The translations under genes and the position numbers were made by a program. Shown here in pieces: positions 1 through 8,678 of a stretch of 64,000 bases of DNA. Source of the DNA: Beijerinckia indica subsp. indica ATCC 9039 (GTDB lineage: Bacteria > Pseudomonadota > Alphaproteobacteria > Rhizobiales > Beijerinckiaceae); NCBI RefSeq assembly GCF_000019845.1, contig NC_010581.1:749501-813500 (forward strand). Reading direction: 5' to 3'. The notes under the pieces are model-generated. The model was not told where the DNA came from, did not search any database, and was given only the letters and a program-made list of their open reading frames with translations. Positions within the stretch are counted from its first letter, which is position 1. Each line of letters begins with the position of its first letter.

Positions 1-483
1 CACCACCATGACAAGACGCGGCACGCCGGCCACTTTGGCTGGCACGGCATTCATCAGGACCGAGGATGGATAGCTCGCCGTGCCGCCCGGTACATAGAGG
101 CCCGCCGCTTCGACCGGCCGCCAGCGCCAACCGAGTTCAACGCCAAGAGAATCGGTGAAATCCTCGTCGCGCGGTTTTTGGCGTTCATGAAAACGCACGA
201 TGCGCGCATGGGCGAGCGCTAGGGCCTCGACGACTTTCGGATCGCAACGCGTGAGCGCCGCTTCGACCTCCTCCCGGGGAATGCGGGCGCCTTGCGGGCC
301 GAGGGTGACCCGGTCGAATTTGAGGGAATAATCGGCAAGTGCGGCGTCGCCCCGTTCCTTGACATCGGCGATAATCGCTGCGACCGCGTGATCGACATCC
401 GCCGCCGCCTCTCGCTTCATCGCCAACAAAGCCTGAAACGACGTGCTGAAATCGGTTTTACGCGTATCGAGCCGAAACGGCAT
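1..483 (-). CDS. hisD: Histidinol dehydrogenase, N-terminal part (gene runs off the window)
   Basis: Reading the minus strand from an ATG at 483 gives 161 codons that stay open to the window edge. The protein begins MPFRLDTRKTDF and ends in GLYVPGGTASYPSSVLMN followed by AVPAKVAGV, the conserved N-terminal half of HisD, which oxidises histidinol to histidine in two NAD-dependent steps in the cytoplasm. The YVPGG(T/S)A stretch is a family signature. The zinc ligands and catalytic histidines lie further along and are outside the window. No partner histidine gene is visible on this side: the upstream region is a 380-bp gap before a divergent repeat-protein gene. Family assignment is firm; the start is supported by a GAGAACGAGGGTT stretch just upstream that can serve as a ribosome binding site. 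Confidence 0.93.
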   Translation of the reverse strand, partial: MPFRLDTRKTDFSTSFQALLAMKREAAADVDHAVAAIIADVKERGDAALADYSLKFDRVTLGPQGARIPREEVEAALTRCDPKVVEALALAHARIVRFHERQKPRDEDFTDSLGVELGWRWRPVEAAGLYVPGGTASYPSSVLMNAVPAKVAGVPRLVMVV

Positions 484-863
484 AACCCTCGTTCTCCTGA
501 CTTGATGATTGAGTGCTTGAGAGGGACCTCTGTTCACTCTTGAAACAATGTCTTGCTCGCAAAGGCTGGCGGCACAGTGGTGTTAATCTTCCCGGGTCCA
601 GGGAGCAAGCGAGAGCGGGTCCGTAACGGGCGCCATGGTGGTGCGGGCGGCTTTTATATGACCAGCGGTTCTCTTATCATGATTCAGCCGTTTTCGTCTG
701 CCTTTCCTTGCGAAATGAGGCGAGTTCTCTCTTTTGCCACATTCGCCACATGTTTTTTCATAGCCAAATGCGGGTATCATGCTCGGGGTCTTTGTAAACA
801 CTGCAAATCGTCTCAAAAAGGGGGCCGATTTCGGGATGGATTGGATGCTCCAATGAGGCCGCG
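484..863. other. Divergent intergenic region
   Basis: This gap lies between hisD (minus) and the repeat-protein gene (plus), so it should hold both promoters. Short open frames exist on both strands but none has convincing codon use, start signals or recognisable protein features. It contains a 21-nt stretch at 779-799 that reappears with one mismatch directly upstream of mraY. Confidence 0.5.
779..799 (+). repeat. 21-nt sequence shared with the mraY leader
   Basis: The stretch starting ATGCTCGGGGT and ending TTTGTAAAC matches positions 21168-21188 at 20 of 21 bases. Here it sits about 65 bp upstream of the repeat-protein start; in the other place it ends one base before the mraY start codon. 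No function is known to me. Confidence 0.45.
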
Positions 864-1346
864 ATGATTGAAACGGAAGCTGACGGGACGCGCCGTTATT
901 TGAAAGACGGCCAATTGCATCGCCTCGAAGGACCGGCGATCGAGGCCCCTGACGGCAGCACGGAATGGTTTTTCGAGGGCAAGCGCCATCGCGAGGGTGG
1001 TCCGGCCATCGAGGATGCCAGCGGCTTACAGGAATGGTTTCAGAACGGGGAATTGCATCGAGAGGATGGCCCTGCGGTCATCGATCCTGACGGCGATCTC
1101 GAATGGTACCAGCACGGCAAGCGTCATCGCGATGATGGACCCGCCATTGAATATGCCGATGGCGGCAAATTCTGGTTGCGCCACGGCCTGTTGCATCGAG
1201 AAGATGGACCGGCCGTCGAGCGGAAAGAGGGCGAGAATGAATTCTGGCTCAATGATCGGCAAATGCTTTTCGAGGAATGGCTTGACGCGCTCGGCTTAAC
1301 CGACGATGGCAGACAAGCCTTACTGGACAAGCTTTCAGGTGAGTGA
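864..1346 (+). CDS. MORN/YwqK-like tandem-repeat protein
   Basis: The 160-residue product is almost entirely five tandem repeats of about 23 residues, each of the form W/Y-x(2-3)-G-x-x-HR-x-x-GPA-(I/V)-x(4)-DG, followed by a short acidic/hydrophobic tail (about residues 125-160) ending in LTDDGRQALLDKLSGE. Examples are GKRHREGGPAIEDASG and GELHREDGPAVIDPDG. There is no signal peptide or membrane segment, so it is probably cytoplasmic. The repeats resemble the MORN_2/YwqK-type variant found in bacteria, phages and giant viruses, where they are thought to form extended beta-hairpin arrays; the specific role here is unknown. The start at 864 overlaps nothing and no operon partner is evident. The repeat structure is directly seen; family naming is moderate. 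Confidence 0.75.
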   Translation: MIETEADGTRRYLKDGQLHRLEGPAIEAPDGSTEWFFEGKRHREGGPAIEDASGLQEWFQNGELHREDGPAVIDPDGDLEWYQHGKRHRDDGPAIEYADGGKFWLRHGLLHREDGPAVERKEGENEFWLNDRQMLFEEWLDALGLTDDGRQALLDKLSGE

Positions 1347-1453
1347 CCCCGTTTGGCCGTCAAAAGGACGGAAATGGTTTTTTCGACGCTCATCAATCCC
1401 GGAATTGACATTTTCAAACACGGAAATCCATTGCCAGCATGAGGAGGTGAGGG

Positions 1454-1831
1454 GTGATTTCAACGGGTACGAGGGAAACGATGCAGAAGGTGCGGCTTGC
1501 GTCCACGGCTGGCGCGCTCTTGCTGGCGCTCGGGCTTGGCGCCTGCAATCAGACGACGGCGGCGAACCAGCCCCAGGTTGTGGCGGCCGCTGTGCCGACA
1601 GGGACGGCTCCGCGGCCTGATTTACCGCCGCAGGCAGCCTGTACCAAAGATTATGATCACTACCAGGATATTTTGAAGGCCGATGTCACGACTGGCAACG
1701 TCGACCAGAAAGTCTATGAACAGATCCAGGGTGAATTGAGCAAGGCGTCATCGGCTTGCGCCGCCGGCCGCGACGGTGAGGCCTTGGCGCTCATCCGCGC
1801 ATCCAAATCGAGGCATGGCTATCACGCTTGA
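1454..1831 (+). CDS. Small putative lipoprotein
   Basis: The protein has a hydrophobic N-terminal segment ending in LALGLGAC-N, a good lipobox with Cys at about residue 31, so it should be exported, lipidated and anchored in an envelope membrane. The mature part (about 95 residues) is Ala/Gln-rich and then carries two further cysteines in ACTKDYDHY and SSACAAGRD that could form a disulfide. Two starts are possible: GTG at 1454, which sits 6 nt after a strong GAGGAGG, and ATG at 1481, which gives a more typical signal peptide (MQKVRLAS). I list the longer form. Its 3' end overlaps the 3' end of the convergent NUDIX gene by 10 bp. Function unknown. Confidence 0.7.
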   Translation: MISTGTRETMQKVRLASTAGALLLALGLGACNQTTAANQPQVVAAAVPTGTAPRPDLPPQAACTKDYDHYQDILKADVTTGNVDQKVYEQIQGELSKASSACAAGRDGEALALIRASKSRHGYHA

Positions 1832-2547
1832 TTCAATTGATCTTGTAGATAAGTCAGGATGAAGCCCGGCATATGGGCTTCATCGAGATCGCGCGTCGAG
1901 GAGACGGGGACGAGCGCAGAAAGTTCCGGCAGGTCTTGCGGCGCGATAAAGCGTGCGAAATGCTCCTGCAGCGCTTGAGCGGACAAAGGGCTACGCACGC
2001 GTTTCATGCAAGCAAGGCGCGGCAGGTCGAAGACGAGGGTCCAGCCGGGTTCGATCGTCACATCGGCGGGGCCAAGGCCGGTTTCTTCCTCGAGTTCGCG
2101 CAGGACACTTCCCTCGAGATCGATGATCGTGCCGCGCAGATCCTCGGGATCGGGCGTGCCGGCGGGAAAATAGACGCGCCCGGGATTGGCCGTATGGAGG
2201 TTCATCTGGCCGAGCATGAAGGCGCCATCGGCCGAGACCAGCGCCGCCATGGCGAAACAATTATAGACAGCGGTGCCGGGGAAGCCGAAATCGCGCCAGG
2301 CCATGAAGGCCTTGTAATCTGCCTCGAATCCTTGGCCGGTGAGCCAGCGTCGATTCTCTCGCGTGGTCAGCGCATAGTCATGCATGAGCAGGACGCGGCC
2401 GTTGAATAAATGCGGATTTTTATCGGTGAGCTTGGTCCAATGCCGGTCGATCTCCGCCGCTTGATCCAAGGCAAAATCCCAAGGTTTTTCGACATGCTCA
2501 TAGAAAATGTCGTCGACGGTCTCGATGCGGGCAGGGGAGGGTGGCAT
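1822..2547 (-). CDS. NUDIX-fold hydrolase
   Basis: A 241-residue protein with a NUDIX-like helix at about residues 148-163: SVLRELEEETGLGP matches the REUxEExGU core that binds divalent metal and the diphosphate of the substrate. The first half of the NUDIX box (the G-x5-E part) is less canonical. A frame opening further upstream at 2670 exists, but ATG 2547 (MPPSPARIETVDD) has an AAAGG-like site just ahead and starts where conserved-looking sequence begins. The N-terminal 120 residues (HVEKPWDFAL, GRVLLMHDYAL, FMAWRDFGFP) form an extra domain often seen in larger alphaproteobacterial NUDIX proteins. Substrate cannot be told from sequence. Confidence 0.8.
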   Translation of the reverse strand: MPPSPARIETVDDIFYEHVEKPWDFALDQAAEIDRHWTKLTDKNPHLFNGRVLLMHDYALTTRENRRWLTGQGFEADYKAFMAWRDFGFPGTAVYNCFAMAALVSADGAFMLGQMNLHTANPGRVYFPAGTPDPEDLRGTIIDLEGSVLRELEEETGLGPADVTIEPGWTLVFDLPRLACMKRVRSPLSAQALQEHFARFIAPQDLPELSALVPVSSTRDLDEAHMPGFILTYLQDQLNQA

Positions 2548-2707
2548 GCCAGACCTTTGGTTGCGGCGTTTCGCGGAGCCATCGTTGACAGGGCGGGCCT
2601 TTTGCCGACACAACGCTCTCGTCCAGCGGAGTGAATATTTCCGCGAATGAGGCTCAGCCTTTAGGATCATGCCACACTCATTGATGCAAGGGATTTGACT
2701 TCAACCC

Positions 2708-4537
2708 ATGGCCCCACCTCTTCTGCTGCTGCAAAACATCATGCTGACGCTCGGCGGCAAGCCCTTGCTGGAATCGGCCGAGCTGTCGGTCACGGCGGGC
2801 GCGCGGGTCTGTCTCGTCGGGCGTAATGGGTCCGGTAAATCGACGCTCTTGAAGATTGCGGCGGGTCTCATCGAGCAGGATGGGGGCACGCGTTTCATGC
2901 AACCGGACGCCTCGATCCGCTATCTGCCGCAGGAGCCGGATTTTACCGGTTTCGCGACCAGTCTCGCCTATGTCGAGGCGGGCCTTGGTCCCCTGGATGA
3001 TCCCTACCGCGCCCGCGCGCTGCTCAATGATTTGGGTCTCACCGGCGAAGAAGATCCAAACACGCTTTCGGGTGGCGAAGGTCGGCGCGTGGCGCTTGCC
3101 CGCGTGCTGGCGCCGGAACCCGATGTTCTGCTTCTTGATGAGCCAACCAACCATCTCGATCTGCCGACAATCGAATGGCTGGAAGGGGAATTGAAAAGTC
3201 TGCGCTCGGCTCTCGTCATTATCAGCCATGACCGGCGGTTCCTGCAAAATCTCTCGCGCCAGACGGTGTGGCTCGATCGTGGACGCACGCGCACGCTCAA
3301 CCAGGGTTTCGCCGGTTTCGAGGCCTGGCGCGACCAGGTGCTCGAGGAGGAGGAACAGCAACAGCACAAGATGGACCGCAAGATCGCGGCTGAGGAAGAC
3401 TGGCTGCGTTACGGCGTCACGGCGAGGCGCAAACGCAACCAGAAGCGTCTTGCCAATCTCAATACCATGCGGAGCGAGCGTCGGGCGCGTCAGTCGCGGT
3501 CAAGCGAGGTCCAGCTCATTGCCACGGAAGGCAAGGTTTCGGGCAAGCTCGTCATCGAAGCGGAGGCGATCTCCAAATCCTATGGCGCGCGCGAAATCGT
3601 CAAAAATCTCTCTCTGCGCGTGCTGCGCGGCGACAGGCTCGGCCTTGTCGGCGGCAATGGCACCGGCAAGACCACTTTGGTCAAGCTCCTGACCGGAGCG
3701 TTGCCACCCGACGAAGGCACGGTCAAGCTCGGCGCCAGCCTGCAAATGGCGACACTCGATCAAGGCCGCGCGAGTCTTGATCCGCAAATCTCGCTGAAGG
3801 ACGCTCTGACCGGGGGCGGCAGCGATTTCGTCGAAATCAATGGCGAGCGCAAACATGTCATCGGCTATATGAAGGATTTCCTCTTCGGGCCGGAACAGGC
3901 GCGCACGCCGATCGGGCAATTATCAGGTGGCGAACGCGGTCGGCTCATGCTCGCCAAGGCTCTGTCGCAGCCCTCGAACCTCCTCGTGCTGGACGAGCCG
4001 ACCAATGATCTCGATCTCGAAACGCTCGATCTGTTGCAGGAAATGCTGAATGATTATCAGGGCACAATCCTGCTCGTCAGCCACGACCGCGATTTCCTCG
4101 ACCGCGTGACAACCTCGGTCCTGATGTCGGAGGGGCGGGGCCGCTGGATCGAATATGCGGGCGGCTATTCCGACATGCTGGCGCAAAGGGGTTTTGGCGT
4201 GGAACAGCGCCAGAACGCCGCCAAACCCAATGGGAAAGGAGCGGCCAAGGCGGACGCCGCGCCCCTGAGCTCGGAGAAAAGCGGGGAGAAACCTACTAAG
4301 CGGCGCTTGAGTTTCAAGGAGAAACATGCGCTGGAAACCTTGCCGGCCAGGATCGATGAATTGCGGGCGCTGAAGGATAAGTTGCAGAAGATCCTCGACG
4401 ATCAGGATCTCTATCACCGAGAGCCAACAAAATTCACGCAGGCCAGTGAAGCCTTCGCCAAAGCCGACGCGGCCCTCAATGCCGCAGAGGAGGAATGGCT
4501 GGAACTTGAAATTCTGCGCGAGGAAATCGGTGGGTGA
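2708..4537 (+). CDS. uup: ABC-F family ATPase, Uup type
   Basis: This 609-residue protein has two ABC ATPase domains in one chain and no membrane segments. Domain 1 shows Walker A GRNGSGKST (about residue 38), signature LSGGE and Walker B LLLDEPTNHLD; domain 2 shows GGNGTGKTT (about residue 316), LSGGERGRL and LVLDEPTNDLD. Between them is the basic, Arg-rich linker typical of ABC-F proteins (about 215-265). The C-terminal 80 residues (RRLSFKEKHALETLPARI onward) are predicted coiled coil, the feature that separates Uup from EttA-like members. Uup proteins act in the cytoplasm on ribosomes or branched DNA and influence transposon excision in E. coli. The gene stands alone; the next gene is convergent. 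Confidence 0.9.
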   Translation: MAPPLLLLQNIMLTLGGKPLLESAELSVTAGARVCLVGRNGSGKSTLLKIAAGLIEQDGGTRFMQPDASIRYLPQEPDFTGFATSLAYVEAGLGPLDDPYRARALLNDLGLTGEEDPNTLSGGEGRRVALARVLAPEPDVLLLDEPTNHLDLPTIEWLEGELKSLRSALVIISHDRRFLQNLSRQTVWLDRGRTRTLNQGFAGFEAWRDQVLEEEEQQQHKMDRKIAAEEDWLRYGVTARRKRNQKRLANLNTMRSERRARQSRSSEVQLIATEGKVSGKLVIEAEAISKSYGAREIVKNLSLRVLRGDRLGLVGGNGTGKTTLVKLLTGALPPDEGTVKLGASLQMATLDQGRASLDPQISLKDALTGGGSDFVEINGERKHVIGYMKDFLFGPEQARTPIGQLSGGERGRLMLAKALSQPSNLLVLDEPTNDLDLETLDLLQEMLNDYQGTILLVSHDRDFLDRVTTSVLMSEGRGRWIEYAGGYSDMLAQRGFGVEQRQNAAKPNGKGAAKADAAPLSSEKSGEKPTKRRLSFKEKHALETLPARIDELRALKDKLQKILDDQDLYHREPTKFTQASEAFAKADAALNAAEEEWLELEILREEIGG

Positions 4538-4579
4538 AGGCGGTTTGGTCCCCCTGAGCCGGGCAGGGGAGATAGGTCT

Positions 4580-5452
4580 TTAGACATCCCTATCTGTGGG
4601 ACCACGGCTTTGCGCAAAGACTTCGCGCAGCCATTGCGAGACAGCCTTTACGGGTGCTGCACGTTTGAGATCTGAATGCACCACGAGCCATATGTCCCGC
4701 GAAATCAACCGCGCATCCTGGAAGACCGCAACCAACTTCGGGTCGGACAGTGCCATGAAGTCCGGCAATGCAGCGATGCCTGCGCCGGCACGCGCGGCCG
4801 CCTGCTGAATTTCCAGACTGTTGGCATAAAACGAAAAGGACCGTCCCTTCGCAAACTCCTCAAGCACTGTCTGTTGGGGAGATGAGGCCAGCAGTCCATC
4901 AGAGCCGATGAAGTGCCAATTCTCTTCTGCCGTAATGGCCAGATAGTCGGGACTGGCATAAAGCCGAAAGTTCATCTTCCCCAGTTTCGTGATTGTCAGA
5001 TCACCGCTTTCAGGTCGGCTCAAACGAATGGCGATATCTGCCTCGGCTCGATCAAGTGAAGCCGTGCGTGCCTCACCGATGATCCTGATCGTCAGCCGTG
5101 GATGATGCTTTTGCAAATCGACCAGTGGTGTGGTCAGGGTCTCGACGGCAAGGGCGGGTGGAGCACTGATCGTGATCGTTCCAGACAATTCGGACCGCGC
5201 GCCATCAGCGGTTCGACGGACAGCTCGCGCTTCAACCTCCATCCTGTCGGCGATGGCGGCTATTCGTTCGCCCTCGGTCGTTAAAGTCCATCGTCGTCCA
5301 CGCCGGTCGATGAGGGCAATGCCTAGATAGGCTTCCAGCGATGCGATGCGGCGGGCAACAGTCGCGTGTTCGACGCCGAGCATTCGAGCAGCGGCGGACA
5401 GGGAACCGGCCGAGGCCAAGGCACTGAAATAGCGAAGATCGTCCCAGTTCAT
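4580..5452 (-). CDS. LysR-family transcriptional regulator
   Basis: The 290-residue protein opens with a classic winged helix-turn-helix (MNWDDLRYFSALASAGSLSA, then AARMLGVEHATVARRIASLE), followed by the linker and a type-2 periplasmic-binding-like effector domain (about 90-285). It is divergent from the quinone oxidoreductase gene with only 91 bp between starts, the usual arrangement in which a LysR protein controls its neighbour and itself from the shared region. Effector unknown. ATG 5452 is the only sensible start because the HTH begins immediately. Confidence 0.93.
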   Translation of the reverse strand: MNWDDLRYFSALASAGSLSAAARMLGVEHATVARRIASLEAYLGIALIDRRGRRWTLTTEGERIAAIADRMEVEARAVRRTADGARSELSGTITISAPPALAVETLTTPLVDLQKHHPRLTIRIIGEARTASLDRAEADIAIRLSRPESGDLTITKLGKMNFRLYASPDYLAITAEENWHFIGSDGLLASSPQQTVLEEFAKGRSFSFYANSLEIQQAAARAGAGIAALPDFMALSDPKLVAVFQDARLISRDIWLVVHSDLKRAAPVKAVSQWLREVFAQSRGPTDRDV

Positions 5453-5543
5453 CGGTTAAAATATTCACATTAAAAGTCAGATTTTAGGGAATTTTCTATC
5501 GGAATGCCAGATGCCAGACTCCGGGCAGAAACGGAGATAAACA

Positions 5544-6512
5544 ATGGACAAGAAGGTAGAATTGACCGCCGTGGGTGGCATCGACAAGCTCAGGGTCGCT
5601 GACTGCATCCCTCAACAGCCAGCACCCGGCGAACTGCGCATCCGCCACGAAGGTATCGGCGTCAACTTCATCGACATATACCACCGGACTGGGCTTTATC
5701 CCTTGCCGCTTCCCGCGATCCTGGGTGTCGAAGGGGCCGGCGTTGTCGAAGCGGTTGGAGCTGACGTCGCTGATTTCCATGTCGGTGATCGTATCGCTTA
5801 TGCCGGCATCCCAGGCGCCTACGCGGCGACGCGCCTCCTGCCGGCTTGGCGTGCTACCAAATTGCCGGACGACATTAGCGCCAAGACGGCAGCCGCTTCG
5901 TTCCTCCGCGGACTGACGGCGCATATGCTTCTGACCCGCACCTATCCGGTTGGGAGGGGAACGACGTTGCTCATTCATGCCGGTGCGGGCGGCCTCGGCA
6001 TCACGCTGACGAGGTGGGCCAAGCAGCTTGACTGCACCGTCATCGCGACCGTCGGATCGATCGAGAAAGCAGACATTGCACGCGCGAACGGTGCGGATCA
6101 CGTCATTATCGGTCGTGAGACAGATATCGTTGCCGAGGTCAGTCGTCTGACCAACGCTAAGGGCGTCGATTACGCGATCGATGGCATAGGCGGCGAAACT
6201 CTGCGCAAAACGCTCGGTTGCGTCAGGCGTTTCGGGGTCGTGGCCTCCATCGGGCAAGTGGCGGGACCGATCCCTCCTGTCCCCGTTGAAGAGCTTGGCC
6301 CCATTCGTTCGCTGTCGCTATCGCGTCCGAGCGTCATGGCCTATACGACGGAACAGGACGCCTATCGTTTCGCAACGCAGGCCGTCATCACAGCGATCCG
6401 CCAAGGTATCATTCCAAGCGCTGGCCATGAGTATGGCCTGACGAACGCCGCGCAGGCGCAAAGCGACCTTGAAGCGGGAAAGACGACTGGAAGCCTCGTG
6501 CTCGTCCCTTAA
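5544..6512 (+). CDS. Zinc-independent quinone oxidoreductase (QOR-like MDR family)
   Basis: A 322-residue medium-chain dehydrogenase/reductase. The N-terminal catalytic domain has GVNFIDIYHRTGLYP and LGVEGAGVVEAVG, hallmarks of NADPH:quinone reductases of the QorA group; the nucleotide-binding motif is HAGAGGLGITLTRWAK (about residues 149-164). The cysteine/histidine zinc ligands of alcohol dehydrogenases are absent. Expected reaction: one-electron or hydride reduction of quinones or similar electrophiles using NADPH in the cytosol. A GGAGATAAAC site precedes ATG 5544. Probable regulation by the divergent LysR protein. Exact substrate unknown. Confidence 0.88.
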   Translation: MDKKVELTAVGGIDKLRVADCIPQQPAPGELRIRHEGIGVNFIDIYHRTGLYPLPLPAILGVEGAGVVEAVGADVADFHVGDRIAYAGIPGAYAATRLLPAWRATKLPDDISAKTAAASFLRGLTAHMLLTRTYPVGRGTTLLIHAGAGGLGITLTRWAKQLDCTVIATVGSIEKADIARANGADHVIIGRETDIVAEVSRLTNAKGVDYAIDGIGGETLRKTLGCVRRFGVVASIGQVAGPIPPVPVEELGPIRSLSLSRPSVMAYTTEQDAYRFATQAVITAIRQGIIPSAGHEYGLTNAAQAQSDLEAGKTTGSLVLVP

Positions 6513-6689
6513 CCGGAGCCTGACGGATGCAGTGGCGGTCATCAGCCGTGGCGAAGGTCGTGAACGATCTGAAGCAGCACCTCTGGAAATAAAATAAACA
6601 TATAAGCTATAGAACTTATGTAAAAACTCTTGCCTCCTCCCTCGAGGCATGACAGCTTTGGCCCCAGCGATCTAATGGGGGAGGCCGAA

Positions 6690-7802
6690 ATGCGTTTTTG
6701 GGGCAAGGGAGGAGGCAAAGGAAGAGAGAAGCAACGCTGCGCATGGGACCTTGCGGCACTGGCGCTGGCCCTTGGCATGCTGTTGAAACCGGTGGGCCTT
6801 TCTCCCGTCCTGGCCGCCGAGGTTTTGCCCTCGATCAACCTTCAACTATCGCCCTGGACCGTCATCGCCGAGGAAAAGGGTTTCTTCTCCGAGGAATTCG
6901 ACAAGATTGGCACGAAGAAGATCAATCTGGTCGCCCCGGGCGCGGCTGAACTTCTCGGCGCGGAAGCTGCGGCCGTGAACGGAGGCGCCATAGCGGTTGC
7001 CCAACGGATGATCTATCCAGCCACTGTGCATAAAGCCAATGGTCTCGATGGCGTGGTCATCTGGGTGTCGGAACCCTCGAACCGTTATCGCGCGCCGATC
7101 CTCGCCCGCTCCGATAATGAGAGCATCAAGAATGTGCAGGATCTGGACGGCAAGAAATTCGGATCGAGCCGCATCTCCTGCTATTGGTCCTCGCCCTTTG
7201 AAATTCTGACCAAGGCCAGCCTGCCTTTCGATGCACGCGAGAAAAAGGGGCGTGTCCGTTACGAATCGATCGATAATTCGACGGTTGCCGTGGCGGCGGT
7301 TCTCTCGGGGGCGACAGACGCCACTTCCGCCCATCTGGCGGCTGGCGCCTTCACCGGTGCATGGCTCTCTGGCAAGTTGAAAGTCATTGGCCGCTCACCC
7401 GATGATGGCGTTTATGTCAATGATGCCGGCCGTGTCACTTATTTCGCTCGCCGCGATTTCGTGAACAAATATCCCGAAGTCGTCGAAGCCTTTTTGGCCG
7501 CGCGCGAACATACACGCGAATGGACCTTTGATCATGTGGATGAGGCGGCGGCGATCATCGCGAGGCGGACGCGTGTTCCCCTCGATGTCGCCAAATTTCA
7601 GATCACTCATGCAGGCGAATGGGAATTCATGGCCGGTGAACCCAATGCCGATCGCGCGCGTCAGGCGATCAAGGCTTTTCAGGGCTGGTATGTGGCCAAT
7701 GGCGATGACATTCTTTCCGAACGCCGGTTGAGCGATGAACAGGTCGATGCCTTTATCGACGGTCGCTTCTTCGTTGGCGGTTCGCATTCGATCTACCATT
7801 GA
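6690..7802 (+). CDS. ABC transporter substrate-binding protein, SsuA/TauA/NMT1-like
   Basis: A 370-residue exported protein: the N-terminal region (MRFWGKGGGKGREKQR, then a hydrophobic stretch ending VLAAE) is a Sec signal peptide with an AxA-like cleavage site. The mature part has the SsuA/TauA/NMT1 layout (LQLSPWTVIAEEKGFFSEEF, LDGKKFGSSRISCYWSS, VEAFLAAREHTREW). Upstream in-frame starts at 6630 and 6675 exist, but ATG 6690 is preceded by GGGGGAGG at a proper distance and gives the best signal peptide. Members import sulfonates, taurine, nitrate, pyrimidine precursors or other small organic anions; which one is not decidable here. It is the first gene of a three-gene transporter operon. Confidence 0.88.
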   Translation: MRFWGKGGGKGREKQRCAWDLAALALALGMLLKPVGLSPVLAAEVLPSINLQLSPWTVIAEEKGFFSEEFDKIGTKKINLVAPGAAELLGAEAAAVNGGAIAVAQRMIYPATVHKANGLDGVVIWVSEPSNRYRAPILARSDNESIKNVQDLDGKKFGSSRISCYWSSPFEILTKASLPFDAREKKGRVRYESIDNSTVAVAAVLSGATDATSAHLAAGAFTGAWLSGKLKVIGRSPDDGVYVNDAGRVTYFARRDFVNKYPEVVEAFLAAREHTREWTFDHVDEAAAIIARRTRVPLDVAKFQITHAGEWEFMAGEPNADRARQAIKAFQGWYVANGDDILSERRLSDEQVDAFIDGRFFVGGSHSIYH

Positions 7803-8671
7803 ACGATGCGATCAAAGATATGGGACGATCCATGAGTGTATCCGCCGATGTCATCGACGACGGGTCGGAATCGGCGGGGCGGCCAGCCCGTCTCGGCCAA
7901 GTCGCCCTTGTGTTCAAGAACGCCCATCTGATCGGACTCATTCTGCCTGTCAGCCTGTTCATTCTGTGGCAAACGGCGACGTCGTTGAACTGGATCGACC
8001 GCGTTTTCCTGCCGCCGCCCTTGGCTGTGCTCAAGGCTTTCTGGCAGATGCTGACGACGCAAAATCTCGCGCTCGACTTTTTCGCCAGTCTCAGCATTGT
8101 CGGTCAGGCCTTTCTCTATGGTTCCCTGGCAGCTCTCGGCCTCGGATTCGCCGCGGGGCTTTCACGCAAAGTGGAACTTTTTTTCGGCCCGACCTTCGAT
8201 ACGATCCGCCATATTCCAGCGATCGCCTGGCTGCCCTTGATCGTGCTCTGGCTCGGCATTGGCGCGCCCGCCAAAATTCTGGTCATCGCCAAATCGGTTT
8301 TCTTCCCGGTCTTCCTCAATACAGTGCAGGGCATTCGCCAGGTCGAGAGAAATTATGTCGAACTCGCCAAGGTCCTGACACTCACCCGCTGGCAGTTCGT
8401 GCGTCAGGTCGTTCTGCCCGCCGCCATGCCAAGCATTCTTGTCTCGCTGCGTTATGCGGCGGGGCTCGCCTGGGCGCTTGTGGTGGTCGCGGAAGGTTTG
8501 AGTGGCCTCGAAGGCCTGGGCTTTCTCATCTTCCGTGCGCAAGGTCTCCTGCTGACCGATCAATTGGTGGTCTGCATGGTGATCATCGGCCTTGTTGGTT
8601 TCAGCATCGATCGCGTCATGGCGCTGCTGCAACGCCGCCTTCTGCGCTGGAAACAGGGCTTCGAGGGATAG
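7799..8671 (+). CDS. ABC transporter permease, SsuC/TauC-like
   Basis: A protein of about 290 residues with roughly six hydrophobic segments (for example LIGLILPVSLFILWQ, FYGSLAALGLGF-type segments, VVCMVIIGLVGFSI) and the cytoplasmic coupling loop ELAKVLTLTRWQFVRQVVLP, which corresponds to the EAA motif that contacts the ATPase. It forms the inner membrane channel of the transporter whose binding protein and ATPase flank it. The frame opens with TTG at 7799 overlapping the stop of the binding-protein gene; ATGs at 7820 and 7832 are alternative starts and the true one is uncertain. Confidence 0.88.
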   Translation: MNDAIKDMGRSMSVSADVIDDGSESAGRPARLGQVALVFKNAHLIGLILPVSLFILWQTATSLNWIDRVFLPPPLAVLKAFWQMLTTQNLALDFFASLSIVGQAFLYGSLAALGLGFAAGLSRKVELFFGPTFDTIRHIPAIAWLPLIVLWLGIGAPAKILVIAKSVFFPVFLNTVQGIRQVERNYVELAKVLTLTRWQFVRQVVLPAAMPSILVSLRYAAGLAWALVVVAEGLSGLEGLGFLIFRAQGLLLTDQLVVCMVIIGLVGFSIDRVMALLQRRLLRWKQGFEG

Positions 8672-8678
8672 GGCGACC

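Noticed and set aside
553..867. A 104-codon frame upstream of the repeat-protein gene
   Set aside because: Translation lacks domain or signal features and it overlaps the probable promoter and the start of the next gene.
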